DNA of 64,000 nt from CAWINX01 sp963702055 (GTDB lineage: Bacteria; Actinomycetota; Thermoleophilia; Solirubrobacterales; 70-9), in assembly GCA_963702055.1 (NCBI GenBank), contig OY969702.1, forward strand, positions 1,612,001-1,676,000, given 5' to 3'. Numbering within the stretch: the stretch's first letter is position 1; each line of letters opens with the position of its first letter. This document shows positions 24,222-31,844 of the stretch, one piece after another. The notes beneath the pieces were generated by a model. The model made no database searches and had not been told where the DNA came from. It worked only from the letters and a program-made list of their open reading frames with translations. The position numbers and the translations under genes were made by a program.

Positions 24222-25234
24222 GCGCCCCCGAGATTCGCATCGACCAGCTGACCGGGCTGCGGACGATCCTCGCGCCCGGCCGCTCCGATCGCCCAATCGA
24301 CTTCGCTTCCGCTGTTCCTTTGCCGGGTATAGAGGGGCAAAGGAACAGCGGAGCGGATGAAGCGGCGGCCAAGTGCCCGTTCTGCGAGGGACGCGAGGAG
24401 CGCACCCCGCCCGAGGTCTACGCGACGCGGCCAGAGGGCGGGGCGGCGAACTCGCCGGGCTGGACGACCCGGGTCGTGCCAAACCTCTACCCGGCGCTGG
24501 CTGCCGGGGAGGAAAGCGATCGCGTCCCCCCCGAGCTGTTCGTTACCCGCCCGGCGCTCGGCGCCCACGAGGTGATCGTCAACGCCCCCGAGCACGTCAC
24601 CGCGATGGCGGAGCTGAGCGAGGAGCGCTTCGCCGGAGCGGTGGCGACCTGGCGGGAGCGGATGCGCGCCCACCGCGACGCCGCCTACGTGCAGCTGATC
24701 GTCAACGAGGGCCGCGGCGCCGGAGCCTCACTCGAGCACACCCACGCCCAGCTCTACGCGCTCCCCTTCGTCCCGGCGACGGTCGCCCGCGAGCGCGAGC
24801 GGGTCGGCGCGTATCGCGAGCGCAACAACGGCAACGGCCTGCTCAGCGACGTCCTGGTCGAGGAGGTGCGGCGCAAAGAGCGGCTGGTCGCGATCGACGA
24901 GGAGGCGGCGCTGGTCTGCCCCTGGGCCTCGCGCTCACCCTACGAGCTGCGCGTCGTCCCCCGCCGCGAAGCCAGCCGCTTCGAGGACGACGAGGCCGGC
25001 GCCGCGATGCTGCGCACCGCGATGCGCGCCCTCGCCGAGCGCTTCGGCCGCTCCCCGGAGCTGAACCTCTGGGTCCGCACCGCCCCCCACGACGCCGAGC
25101 ACTTCCACTGGCACATCGACATCGCCCCCCGCCTCACCACAAAGGCCGGCTTCGAGTTCGCCACCGGCGTCGACATCAACGTCTACCCGCCGGAGCGAGC
25201 CGCCGCCGACCTGCGCGAGGCGATCGCCGCCTGA
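24218..25234 (+). CDS. galT: Galactose-1-phosphate uridylyltransferase-like protein with F1 insertion
   Basis: A 338-aa HIT-superfamily nucleotidyltransferase that exchanges UMP between UDP-glucose and galactose-1-phosphate. TTG 24218 overlaps the slipin stop. Zinc-type cysteines are in CPFCEGREERTPPEV. The N-terminal half has NEGRGAGASLEHTHAQLYALP, in which the HTHAQ His lies in a structural HIT site. The segment EHFHWHIDIAPRL carries the HxHxH nucleotide-binding histidines. Residues about 31-45 (SAVPLPGIEGQRNSG) translate F1 copy 4, inserted between PGRSDRPIDF and the CPFC motif. Substrate specificity beyond the family is not visible. Confidence 0.9.
   Translation: MSAPEIRIDQLTGLRTILAPGRSDRPIDFASAVPLPGIEGQRNSGADEAAAKCPFCEGREERTPPEVYATRPEGGAANSPGWTTRVVPNLYPALAAGEESDRVPPELFVTRPALGAHEVIVNAPEHVTAMAELSEERFAGAVATWRERMRAHRDAAYVQLIVNEGRGAGASLEHTHAQLYALPFVPATVARERERVGAYRERNNGNGLLSDVLVEEVRRKERLVAIDEEAALVCPWASRSPYELRVVPRREASRFEDDEAGAAMLRTAMRALAERFGRSPELNLWVRTAPHDAEHFHWHIDIAPRLTTKAGFEFATGVDINVYPPERAAADLREAIAA
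24308..24352 (+). repeat. F1 palindromic element, copy 4 (inside galT)
   Basis: Forty-five bp with perfect 17-bp arms (24308-24324 and 24336-24352) identical to copy 3 and an 11-nt loop GGGTATAGAGG. It is in frame in galT. Confidence 0.95.
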
Positions 25235-25240
25235 TTCGAC

Positions 25241-25501
25241 TCAGGCGGCGGCGCCGCCCGAACCCTCGAGCCGGTCGAGGACGCTGAGGACGGCTTTCGT
25301 GTTCGCCTGTACTTGCTCCCGCATGTCCTGGATCTCGGCGATCACGGCCGTATAGACCTTCTCGTTGCGGAGCAGGATCTCCCGCGAGAACTCCTGCAGG
25401 CTCATGGCTCGCGCCTCTCCTTCGTCGAAGAGCCGCTGGATCTCCTCGTGCTCCTCGCGAATCAGGCCCTCGAGCTTCTCGCTGAGTCGACGTCCGAACA
25501 T
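25241..25501 (-). CDS. Small coiled-coil hypothetical protein
   Basis: An 86-aa acidic helical protein starting MFGRRLSEKLEGLIREEHEE at ATG 25501. It is predicted to be one or two long helices (EIQRLFDEGEARAMSLQEFSREILLRNEK and VIAEIQDMREQVQANTKAVLSVLDRL as heptad-rich parts). No catalytic motif. It converges on galT and is divergent from the next gene with a 33-bp gap. Confidence 0.7.
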   Translation of the reverse strand: MFGRRLSEKLEGLIREEHEEIQRLFDEGEARAMSLQEFSREILLRNEKVYTAVIAEIQDMREQVQANTKAVLSVLDRLEGSGGAAA

Positions 25502-25534
25502 GAAACCTATTGTCGCAGCCAGTAGGGTCGGCCG

Positions 25535-26161
25535 GTGCCGCCGACCCCGCGCCCGATCCCCCGCTTCATCGCCGACAGCACCCAGGAGGGGATCCCGCAC
25601 GGGCGCTTCGCCGAGCGGCTGGCCGAGATCTTCCAAGAGGCCTGCGAGAGCATCGAGGACCTTCCCGACGGCGTCGATGCGCCCGCCGAGCTCGACTGGT
25701 TCCCGGAGCGCGCCTGGGGCGGCCGGGTCTGGGTTCCCTGCTCGGGCCGCGCCGCGGGCCCGGAGGGCGAGCTGGAGCTGTTCGGCCACGTCTCCTACGT
25801 GCTGCCGGCGGGCAGCGAACCCACCGACCTCCGCGCCAAGGCCGACTTCACCGACGTCCTCGCCGAGGACAACTCCGACTGGAAGATCGACCTGGGCGAC
25901 GACGTGATCGGTCGCTGGCGCAACGAGGACGGCCGCGCCGGCGCCGTCACCCTCGTCTGGGGCCGCCCCCTCCTCCAGGGCGCCGTCGCCGCCACCGCTG
26001 AACTGGACGACGAGACCGTCGACCAGGAGGCGATCTCAAACGGCCGCTTCACCCTCGTCGCCCTCGACGCCCTCGAGGGCTACGGCGACGACGTCTTCAT
26101 GCAGGTGAAGCTCTGGAGCCGCCGCGCCCAGGAACTGGCCTCGGAAACTCTCTACGCCTAG
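25535..26161 (+). CDS. Conserved hypothetical protein
   Basis: A 208-aa soluble protein starting at GTG 25535. Residues 60-180 are beta-rich with the aromatic strand patterns GRVWVPCSGRA, FGHVSYVLPAG, DWKIDLGDDVIGRWR and GAVTLVWGRPL. No known motif is recognised and there is no signal peptide. It stands alone; the next genes leftward of tRNA-Arg are on the other strand and less G+C rich. Confidence 0.75.
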   Translation: MPPTPRPIPRFIADSTQEGIPHGRFAERLAEIFQEACESIEDLPDGVDAPAELDWFPERAWGGRVWVPCSGRAAGPEGELELFGHVSYVLPAGSEPTDLRAKADFTDVLAEDNSDWKIDLGDDVIGRWRNEDGRAGAVTLVWGRPLLQGAVAATAELDDETVDQEAISNGRFTLVALDALEGYGDDVFMQVKLWSRRAQELASETLYA

Positions 26162-26196
26162 GGGCTACCGAGCACGAGACGGGGGAGAAACTCTCG

Positions 26197-26376
26197 CTAA
26201 CGACTTCGAGTGCGGCGACGATCGCGGCCGTCGAGAGCGTGACAAACGCCAAAAGCCGCCGCGAAGGCAGCAACGGTGACGAGCTGGAGCGCAACGTCCC
26301 CCGAATGCCTGAAAAGCAGTAGGCCAACCACAAAGACCGCGGCCGCGGCGCCGATTCCGATGTTCGCATTCCGCAT
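26197..26376 (-). CDS. Small two-helix membrane protein
   Basis: A 59-aa protein starting at ATG 26376, with GAGG spaced properly upstream; an ATG two codons earlier is possible. Two hydrophobic stretches (IGIGAAAAVFVVGLLLF and ALQLVTVAAFAAAFGV) precede a basic tail. Co-directional with the gene at 26385 and only 8 nt after it. Function unknown. Confidence 0.55.
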   Translation of the reverse strand: MRNANIGIGAAAAVFVVGLLLFRHSGDVALQLVTVAAFAAAFGVCHALDGRDRRRTRSR

Positions 26377-26384
26377 GCTCATCC

Positions 26385-26705
26385 TCAAAAAGCGTAACGG
26401 AAGAACAGATCGACAATGAGCGCCATCGAGCCGACCACACCGCCCATATATCCATCCCGAAGGACCCGCCTTTCGAAATTCTCCTGCGACCATCCAGCCG
26501 CAAGGCCGATGGCCCCCATGACGAAGCCGCCCAGGACAATGCCTGCGCCGATCGAGGTGGCGGTCGCCTCGATCATCGTGGTCGCCGGGCCAATCTGAGA
26601 ACTCAGGATCGCGTTGATCCGCTGATGATCGCGGCCAAGATGTGCCTCGTGGCGCTCAGTTTGCGCCCACTCCCGCGCCAAAACCTCAACTAAGCGAAAA
26701 TCCAC
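26385..26705 (-). CDS. Membrane protein next to the att site
   Basis: A 106-aa protein with an N-terminal charged helical part and two hydrophobic segments (ATSIGAGIVLGGFVMGAIGLAAG and GYMGGVVGSMALIVDLFF in the second half). The annotated GTG at 26705 overlaps the 3' end of the integrase gene and lies 5 bp from tRNA-Arg. It has no good ribosome site, so the original start may have been altered by the insertion. Base composition is lower in G+C than the neighbours. Confidence 0.5.
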   Translation of the reverse strand: MDFRLVEVLAREWAQTERHEAHLGRDHQRINAILSSQIGPATTMIEATATSIGAGIVLGGFVMGAIGLAAGWSQENFERRVLRDGYMGGVVGSMALIVDLFFRYAF

Positions 26706-27948
26706 CCGGGCCCCGATAGCTCAGCTGGATAGAGCGGCTCCCTCCTAAGGAGTAGGTCGCAGGTTCGAATCCTGCTCGGGGCGTTCGTTGTTTGCAGGCT
26801 TTTCCGATTTCGCCCCTGCGTCGGCGGGGCGGCACAGACACAGAACGGACACGGACTTTCTCCTTCTGGGCCTCTGCCTCATCCGGCCCTTGTGCCTCTC
26901 GGGCTGCCTTGATCGCGTCCTCAGCAGGGATATTCGGGGCGTCCTCCAACTCGTCAATGACGTGGCCGTAGGTGCCCAACGTCAACTCCGCCCCGTGACC
27001 GAGCTGGCGCGCAACGTAGATCACGCTGCGACCCTCATGCAGCAAGAGAGAGGCGAAGCTGTGGCGCAAGTCGTATGGCCGGGCTTTGGCAATGCCCGCC
27101 GCCTCACAGGCTTTTACGAATACACGGCTACGCCACTTCTCGAATCCATTGGCGGACCACTCCCCGCCTCGGGAATCGGGGAACACATAGGCATCGTCCG
27201 TCGGATCGTCGGAGACCGCTTTCCACGCGGCGAGGTCGGCGGCCAGCGGCGACAAGATGCGAACCGTCCGACGCGTGCGTGTCTTCTCCGCGTTAACGAT
27301 GATCGTCTGCTCGTTGATGTGTCGCCAGCGCAACCCCCGTAGCTCACCAGGACGCAAGCCCGCATAGGCCAAGACCGAGACAATCGTGGCGTCGCGCGGA
27401 GAGAGTGCTTGGCGCAGCGCCTCGACAGTCTCCGGAGCCAATGGGCGAGTCTCATCACCCCGTGGGAGCGGTGCCTTTCGCATCACCCTCTGCGGGTTGT
27501 GCGGGATTCGCTTGCCTTCGGCGGCACGTTGCAGGATGCCTCCAACCAGCGTCACCGCCTTGTGAATCGCGTGAGGGCCGACCTCATCGCGGATCAAGTC
27601 GGCTTGGAACTTCGCGAGCGTGTCGGGATCGATATCGCGTAGCGCGCAGCCGCCGATTCGCGGGGATATGTGTCGGTCATAGCAACTCGCGTAGGTCTGT
27701 CGCGTACGCGAACTCAGGTGTGCGGCGTGCGCAGCGGCCCAGGCTCCCGTCACGTATTCGTCCAGCGTTTCGCGACCCGCCTCCATCTTGGAGAGATCAC
27801 CCATGCGCTTCTGTCGCTTGACCTCGGCGTCAAATGTCTCGGCATCGCGCTTCCTGCCGATCACCCGCGAGCGCTCATTGCCCTGCTCGTCGCGCCAACG
27901 GACCCGCCACGCTGCGCCAGATTTACGCTGAACCTTCTCGACGCTCAT
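26686..27948 (-). CDS. int: Tyrosine integrase running through the tRNA antisense
   Basis: A 420-aa site-specific recombinase. The N-terminal AP2-like DNA-binding part (GAAWRVRWRDEQGNERSR) is followed by a SAM-like core-binding domain. The catalytic domain has Arg in AYAGLRPGELRGLRW, His-x-x-Arg in YDLRHSFASLLLHEG, His in RQLGHGAELTLGTYGHV and nucleophile Tyr in TLGTYGHV. After about residue 385 (QRTPRAGFEPATYSLGG) the frame continues across the antisense strand of tRNA-Arg and ends at 26686. The C-terminus is therefore encoded by the host side of the att site. It is the first gene inside attL, the usual position. Confidence 0.93.
   Translation of the reverse strand: MSVEKVQRKSGAAWRVRWRDEQGNERSRVIGRKRDAETFDAEVKRQKRMGDLSKMEAGRETLDEYVTGAWAAAHAAHLSSRTRQTYASCYDRHISPRIGGCALRDIDPDTLAKFQADLIRDEVGPHAIHKAVTLVGGILQRAAEGKRIPHNPQRVMRKAPLPRGDETRPLAPETVEALRQALSPRDATIVSVLAYAGLRPGELRGLRWRHINEQTIIVNAEKTRTRRTVRILSPLAADLAAWKAVSDDPTDDAYVFPDSRGGEWSANGFEKWRSRVFVKACEAAGIAKARPYDLRHSFASLLLHEGRSVIYVARQLGHGAELTLGTYGHVIDELEDAPNIPAEDAIKAAREAQGPDEAEAQKEKVRVRSVSVPPRRRRGEIGKACKQRTPRAGFEPATYSLGGSRSIQLSYRGPGGFSLS
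26710..26783 (+). tRNA. tRNA-Arg (CCU anticodon)
   Basis: Cloverleaf: acceptor GCCCCGA paired with TCGGGGC, D-arm GCTC/GAGC, anticodon stem GCTCC/GGAGT around loop CTCCTAA (anticodon CCT), T-arm GCAGG-TTCGAAT-CCTGC, discriminator G. CCA is not encoded. It decodes AGG. Its 3' half is the left attachment site of the integrative element. Confidence 0.95.
26740..26783 (+). other. attL: 3' part of tRNA-Arg
   Basis: Forty-four bp from the anticodon stem to the tRNA end, repeated at 34338-34381. The tRNA stays complete because the element supplied or preserved the 3' half. Confidence 0.85.
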
Positions 27949-28232
27949 GCTGCCCGCTCCAAGTCAAGCTCCTCAAACACCGCGCGGAGACTAGCGCTGC
28001 CCTTCCCAACTCCACAAACGTCCCGCCTGGAGGCCGGGGCAGGCGTCTCTCGCGGTTCAATGTCGCTCGCAAGAATCCACTCCGCCAGAGCGCCGGGGCT
28101 AATACGAATGCGACCGCAGAGCTTTGATGCCGACAACTCCCCACGCTCGATGGCTCGGTAGATCGCACGGCGACTCAATCCGTATGCGTCTGCGACCTGC
28201 TGGGGACTGAGGGCAGACGGTACGCTAGACAT
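27945..28232 (-). CDS. xis: Excisionase-like helix-turn-helix protein
   Basis: A 95-aa protein starting MSSVPSALSPQQVADAYGLS at ATG 28232, which has a GAGGTG ribosome site. A winged-helix excisionase/MerR-type domain is visible: LSPQQVADAYGLSRRAIYRA, IERGELSASKLCGRIRISPGALAEWI, of which the second part ends in the typical R-I-R-I wing. It overlaps the integrase start by ATGA, so the two are translationally coupled. It probably directs excision and may repress int. Confidence 0.85.
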   Translation of the reverse strand: MSSVPSALSPQQVADAYGLSRRAIYRAIERGELSASKLCGRIRISPGALAEWILASDIEPRETPAPASRRDVCGVGKGSASLRAVFEELDLERAA

Positions 28233-28542
28233 GTTCGGCACCTCGCAATCTGCCATTACGACTCGCCCAATCAAGCACCGGTGGTAAGCCCTCTATCGCT
28301 CGGCGTCGATGGGCCTGCTGGATCGCGGAGTGGATCGCTCTACAAGGCTCGAACTTACCCGGAACACCGCAATGAATGACCCGGCCCCGTAGTCGCGGGA
28401 CTCGGACCTCGTCCCCTGAACAGTGACCGTTGCGGCACTTGAAAATGGTCTGAGTGGTACGCAAGCATTCACTCCACACCCGCTGCACATCGCAGGATCG
28501 ACAGAGGTCGCAGGTTACTACCTCCTGGCAGGAACAAGTCAT
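28225..28542 (-). CDS. Cys-rich zinc-ribbon-like protein
   Basis: A 105-aa protein starting at ATG 28542, overlapping the stop of the RepA-like gene (ATGA). The N-terminal half has CSCQEVVTCDLCRSCDVQ and FKCRNGHCSG, giving at least seven cysteines in CxxC-like spacings that suggest a zinc ribbon. The C-terminal half is basic. It lies in the replication operon, so it may bind DNA or the initiator; no homologue is recognised. Confidence 0.6.
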   Translation of the reverse strand: MTCSCQEVVTCDLCRSCDVQRVWSECLRTTQTIFKCRNGHCSGDEVRVPRLRGRVIHCGVPGKFEPCRAIHSAIQQAHRRRAIEGLPPVLDWASRNGRLRGAEHV

Positions 28543-29792
28543 AGCTCCGGCCCTCCCTCGACAGCCTCGTAAACTCCACCGCCATCCTTTGTTCTGGCAA
28601 TCCATCCTTCATCCAATGCATGCTTCCGTGCTCGCTCCCAGGTTCCACTTCCTGACTTTTCGTCAAGCAACTCGGCCAGCTTGCCGATCTTGAGCGGCCC
28701 ACTCTCCACTAGGGCCTCACGCATTCTTATCGCAAGGGTCTCTGTCTTCGATGGCTCTCGCTTGACGGCACCTAGGCTCCTAACAGATGCAGTGAGGAGG
28801 CACCCATCCTCGTTCAGAGTCACGATTTGAATTTCCTCAGGAGGAGGCTCGATCCCGTTGCGGAGCTTCTCGACCCGTAATTCAACGTTGAAGCTCTCTT
28901 GTCCCTCCATAGACTCCTGTTCAGACTCGCCAGGCTTCTTCTGTAACGAGAGATGTGCGTCCGCCTGGCCTGCCCACTGACGGCCTCCCATCATCTCTTG
29001 ACCGCCGCCCCTCGACTGTCCCGCCTGAGACTTGCGGTGATGGTGAAACAGAACTACAGCTAAGTCAGCCTCCTCAGCAATTGCACGAAGACCCTTGTAG
29101 ATCGCCACGGCTTGTGTATTGTCGTTGACGTCCTCGATATTGGTCGCGGCCATAACGGTATCCACAAGAATCAAGTCAGCATCGTGTTCGACGGCTTGAT
29201 CTAGAAGCCAGCCGTTATATTCTGCTTTGCCAAGCGATACTCCCTGACGATTCGAATACCGCAGACGATCCACTTGCTCGTTTGCTGCGCCGAACGCGCG
29301 CAGTCTTGCGCGAATGACGGCAGCCGGATTCTCCTCGTCAATCGCGATTACACGGTGAGCTTCGACGTTGCGTCCTAGCCAATTTGTCTTGGTAAGGGCT
29401 GCTGCAATTAATGAACAGGAAAGCCATGTCTTACCCACCCCCGTGTCGCTGGACACAATGTTTACGGTGCCTCGCTCAAACAAGCCCGTGACTACGTAGC
29501 TCGGTGGCTCGGGGGGTAGTTCGAAGTCAAAGTTAAGCCAGTCCACCTTCGTCGTTGGCTTTGTGACTTTCCGAGTAAGGACATCTTTGACTTCGGAAAG
29601 TGAGGGCGGCGACTGGCGAACTCTCTCCTCTACGGGTGTTGAGAGCACCCCCAACGGCAGTTGGCGTGCAGGAGGGACCAAGCCCTCAGCTTGGTCCCCT
29701 GCCCAACCGCCGGTGCTTGGCAGATTCTCCGCCACCACGCCATAACCCTTAGGACGGAAGCGGCGGAGTAGTGGGCTGACTGACTGACTCAC
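28539..29792 (-). CDS. RepA/RecA-like AAA ATPase (element helicase)
   Basis: A 417-aa ATPase of the AAA_25/RepA type found in plasmids, satellites and integrative elements. GTG 29792 overlaps the Prim-Pol stop (GTGA) after a GGAGGG site; an ATG seven codons upstream is the alternative. Walker A is SSDTGVGKTW, Walker B is DLILVDTVMAA, and LAVVLFHHHRKS is the sensor-like strand. The C-terminal 70 residues (RMREALVESGPLKIGKLAELL) form a winged-helix-like module. Together with Prim-Pol it probably unwinds and starts replication of the excised circle. Confidence 0.85.
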   Translation of the reverse strand: MSQSVSPLLRRFRPKGYGVVAENLPSTGGWAGDQAEGLVPPARQLPLGVLSTPVEERVRQSPPSLSEVKDVLTRKVTKPTTKVDWLNFDFELPPEPPSYVVTGLFERGTVNIVSSDTGVGKTWLSCSLIAAALTKTNWLGRNVEAHRVIAIDEENPAAVIRARLRAFGAANEQVDRLRYSNRQGVSLGKAEYNGWLLDQAVEHDADLILVDTVMAATNIEDVNDNTQAVAIYKGLRAIAEEADLAVVLFHHHRKSQAGQSRGGGQEMMGGRQWAGQADAHLSLQKKPGESEQESMEGQESFNVELRVEKLRNGIEPPPEEIQIVTLNEDGCLLTASVRSLGAVKREPSKTETLAIRMREALVESGPLKIGKLAELLDEKSGSGTWERARKHALDEGWIARTKDGGGVYEAVEGGPEL

Positions 29793-30601
29793 GATGGTAG
29801 CCCTCCCGCCCATTCGGCAATTGATGCGACCTCATCTTCCGGCAGAGGAGGCGTGCAGCTCGCAGCGTTGATTGTCAGTAGCAAATCCTCGATTTCGTAG
29901 GCGCTGTACTCCTGCCCACGAAGCCAACCGCCCCAGCGAGTCAACTCAGAGTGCCGCTGGCCCTCAGGAATCACGTCTAACGGCTCGAAGCGCGCGTATT
30001 CACGCTCCCCATGACCACCTTCGCGCTTGCCCACCGGAGGGCTGCATTGGAACACGGAAGCACTGATCGCGGCAATTGGCACTACCGTCTTCCATTCCCA
30101 CGCCCCGTCGCCTCGAACGGAAGGCGGCGCTACCACGTATCCGCCACTGCCCTTGATGTCAACTCCTTGAGCGATTGCGCTGTGAGAAGTCCTAACGTCA
30201 CCCTCGATGGCGTAGTAGAGATGCCAGCCGTTGCTCGCCGTCGCAACCGTCAACGTATCCGGCCAGGTCGGATCTAACTCGCCTCCATTTCGGGGGTCCA
30301 CATCGACCACCACTAGACCGCTTCCGGTTCGGATGCCAATATTTGCGTTCGGCTCAACCTTCCACCACCACGCCACCTTTTCTGGATCGGACGTAGCGTC
30401 CTTAACACCGTGCCTCACCAGCGCTCCATATGGCTCCTTCCGATGTGGGCGCAGAGGAAGCACTGCAAAACCGGCTTCTGCGTAGGTAGATGCGGCCTGA
30501 CACAGCGTATAGTTCGCTATACTTTGTTCTATATTCGTCGTGTTTTGAGCCGTCCCCGCCGTCTCATCGGGGGCGGCTTTTTTATTAGTCACCTCAGACA
30601 C
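29789..30601 (-). CDS. Bifunctional DNA primase/polymerase (Prim-Pol)
   Basis: A 270-aa archaeo-eukaryotic-type primase. GTG 30601 overlaps the end of the Xre gene. The Prim-Pol domain has YAEAGFAVLPLRPHRKEPYG, WWWKVEPNANIGIRTG, catalytic VVVDVDPRNGG and TASNGWHLYYA, then DIKGSGGYVVAPPSV. These match the DxD and HxxYxx-type motifs of the family. A short helical C-terminal part (RHSELTRWGGWLRGQEYS) resembles the primase C-terminal module. It is expected to synthesise primers for replication of the element. Confidence 0.9.
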   Translation of the reverse strand: MSEVTNKKAAPDETAGTAQNTTNIEQSIANYTLCQAASTYAEAGFAVLPLRPHRKEPYGALVRHGVKDATSDPEKVAWWWKVEPNANIGIRTGSGLVVVDVDPRNGGELDPTWPDTLTVATASNGWHLYYAIEGDVRTSHSAIAQGVDIKGSGGYVVAPPSVRGDGAWEWKTVVPIAAISASVFQCSPPVGKREGGHGEREYARFEPLDVIPEGQRHSELTRWGGWLRGQEYSAYEIEDLLLTINAASCTPPLPEDEVASIAEWAGGLPS

Positions 30602-30764
30602 CAGCCTCAGTCAAAAACTTCTCCAATGCCTTTCTCTTCTCAGGGTCGGAGAGGCGAAGACCGTGCTCAACTCGACTAATTGTCGGTTGATCGACACCGA
30701 TCTCCGCAGCTAGCTGGGACTGGGTAAACCCGTGCTGCTTTCGCTTGCTTCGTACTCTATTCAT
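30594..30764 (-). CDS. Small Xre-type helix-turn-helix regulator
   Basis: A 56-aa protein starting MNRVRSKRKQHGFTQSQLAA at ATG 30764. The helix-turn-helix is SQLAAEIGVDQPTISRVEHG, followed by a short dimer helix. It is the first gene of the leftward replication operon and precedes Prim-Pol with an overlap, so it probably autoregulates through sites in the gap 30765-31127. Confidence 0.88.
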   Translation of the reverse strand: MNRVRSKRKQHGFTQSQLAAEIGVDQPTISRVEHGLRLSDPEKRKALEKFLTEAGV

Positions 30765-31127
30765 ACCTATATTTTACCTTTTTGAGAATGCATTTTGAGA
30801 CTTTGTAGATAGACGATCTGTGTCACAGACACGACACAGGGCCGCGTCACACCTAGATATGCCTTGTCACACCTAGAGTTTGCTCTCCCATATGTCGTGA
30901 CCATGGGACTCCTAGCACTAAGTCAGGGGCAAAAAGGGTGCTTACCCCTGCTGTAGAGCCAAAAGCTGACTGCCATTGCTCGACAGAACGCGCGAGGGGC
31001 CTCTACAGCTCTATACCGCCCGTGGCTGTATGGCCCAAGAAATGAGTAACTGAGAAGGTGTGGCGGTGTGCATCAGTTCCACGGGAACACGGAAGCACAT
31101 TGGCGTCCAAGTTCCGCTCTGATAGAG
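30765..31127. other. AT-richer control or origin region of the element
   Basis: A 363-bp gap with no convincing gene. It holds the direct repeats at 30846-30877, a third GTCACA box at 30822, a hairpin at 30924-30952 (CAGGGG ... CCCCTG) and low-G+C stretches. It lies upstream of the Xre gene and downstream of the serine recombinase gene. It is a good candidate for the replication origin and repressor operator. Confidence 0.5.
30846..30877. repeat. Iteron-like direct repeats GTCACACCTAGA
   Basis: Perfect 12-mer at 30846-30857 and 30866-30877, 20 bp apart, i.e. about two helical turns, so bound proteins would face the same side. The partial box GTCACA is also at 30822-30827. Confidence 0.7.
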
Positions 31128-31772
31128 CTAGACGGGGTTGCGCATGACCGAGAGGAGGGCCGCTCGAACCGTGGAGGCGTGCCACTGTGTCCCTCCTTGT
31201 GCGGTCGGAATGCCGTCCGAGTTGAGTCCCTGTGCAATCGCACGTAGAGAGCCGCCTGTCTCTCGCTCCCTCACGATGCGCCGGAGGACCGCCACGGAGA
31301 TTTGTCGTGGACGCCCAAGGCGAACGCCTGCCGCCTGCTTTGCAGCCAATGCCTCTCTAGTCCGCTGGCCAATCAATCTGCGCTCAAACTGAGCGAACGT
31401 CGCGAGAACGTTCGCCATTGCCTCGCCCGCAGGAGTGGTTGTATCCACGGTGCAATCAAGTGCAACCAGTGCCCAGCCCTCCTTATGCGCCGTTGCCATA
31501 AGAGCCGTGAAGTCCAGCATCGACCTGGATAGGCGGTCGAGCTTGGCGACCATGAGAGCGTCTGCCTCGTGCGCTCTCAGGCCCTCTAGCGCTCTCTGAA
31601 TACCGGGACGACGCAAGTTCTTTGCGGAATACCCGGCGTCCTCGACCATCCCGGCCACCTGCCAGCTTCGTCGCTCGCACTCTGCGAGGATGGCGGCGCG
31701 TTGTGCGTCGATCCCCGCCCCGCTTTGGCTTTGCTCATCCGTTGAAACTCGGACGTAACCTATGACTCGCAT
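31128..31772 (-). CDS. Serine recombinase (resolvase/invertase type)
   Basis: A 214-aa recombinase starting MRVIGYVRVSTDEQSQSGAG, with the catalytic Ser in RVSTDEQ and Arg residues in KLDRLSRSMLDF. The C-terminal DNA-binding region is GRPRQISVAVLRRIVRERE and a helix-turn-helix around SLRAIAQGLNSDGIPTAQGG. An in-frame start 22 codons upstream lacks homology. Small resolvases resolve dimers or invert DNA. Coexistence with the tyrosine integrase suggests multimer resolution of the circular form or an older second element. Confidence 0.9.
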   Translation of the reverse strand: MRVIGYVRVSTDEQSQSGAGIDAQRAAILAECERRSWQVAGMVEDAGYSAKNLRRPGIQRALEGLRAHEADALMVAKLDRLSRSMLDFTALMATAHKEGWALVALDCTVDTTTPAGEAMANVLATFAQFERRLIGQRTREALAAKQAAGVRLGRPRQISVAVLRRIVRERETGGSLRAIAQGLNSDGIPTAQGGTQWHASTVRAALLSVMRNPV

Positions 31773-31844
31773 GGGAGCTTCGACCTCCTGTGCCATGCCC
31801 CCGGCTGTTAGCGCAGCGCGGGGGCGCTTTCCGCTCAACGTACA

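Noticed and set aside
2900..24352. F1/F2 palindromes as Rho-independent terminators
   Set aside because: Most are inside coding frames, none is followed by a T-run, and lengths are fixed at 45 and 47 bp.
30545..30585. Hairpin with T-run resembling a + strand terminator
   Set aside because: It lies inside the start of the Prim-Pol gene and no + strand gene leads into it; the minus-strand coding reading explains it.
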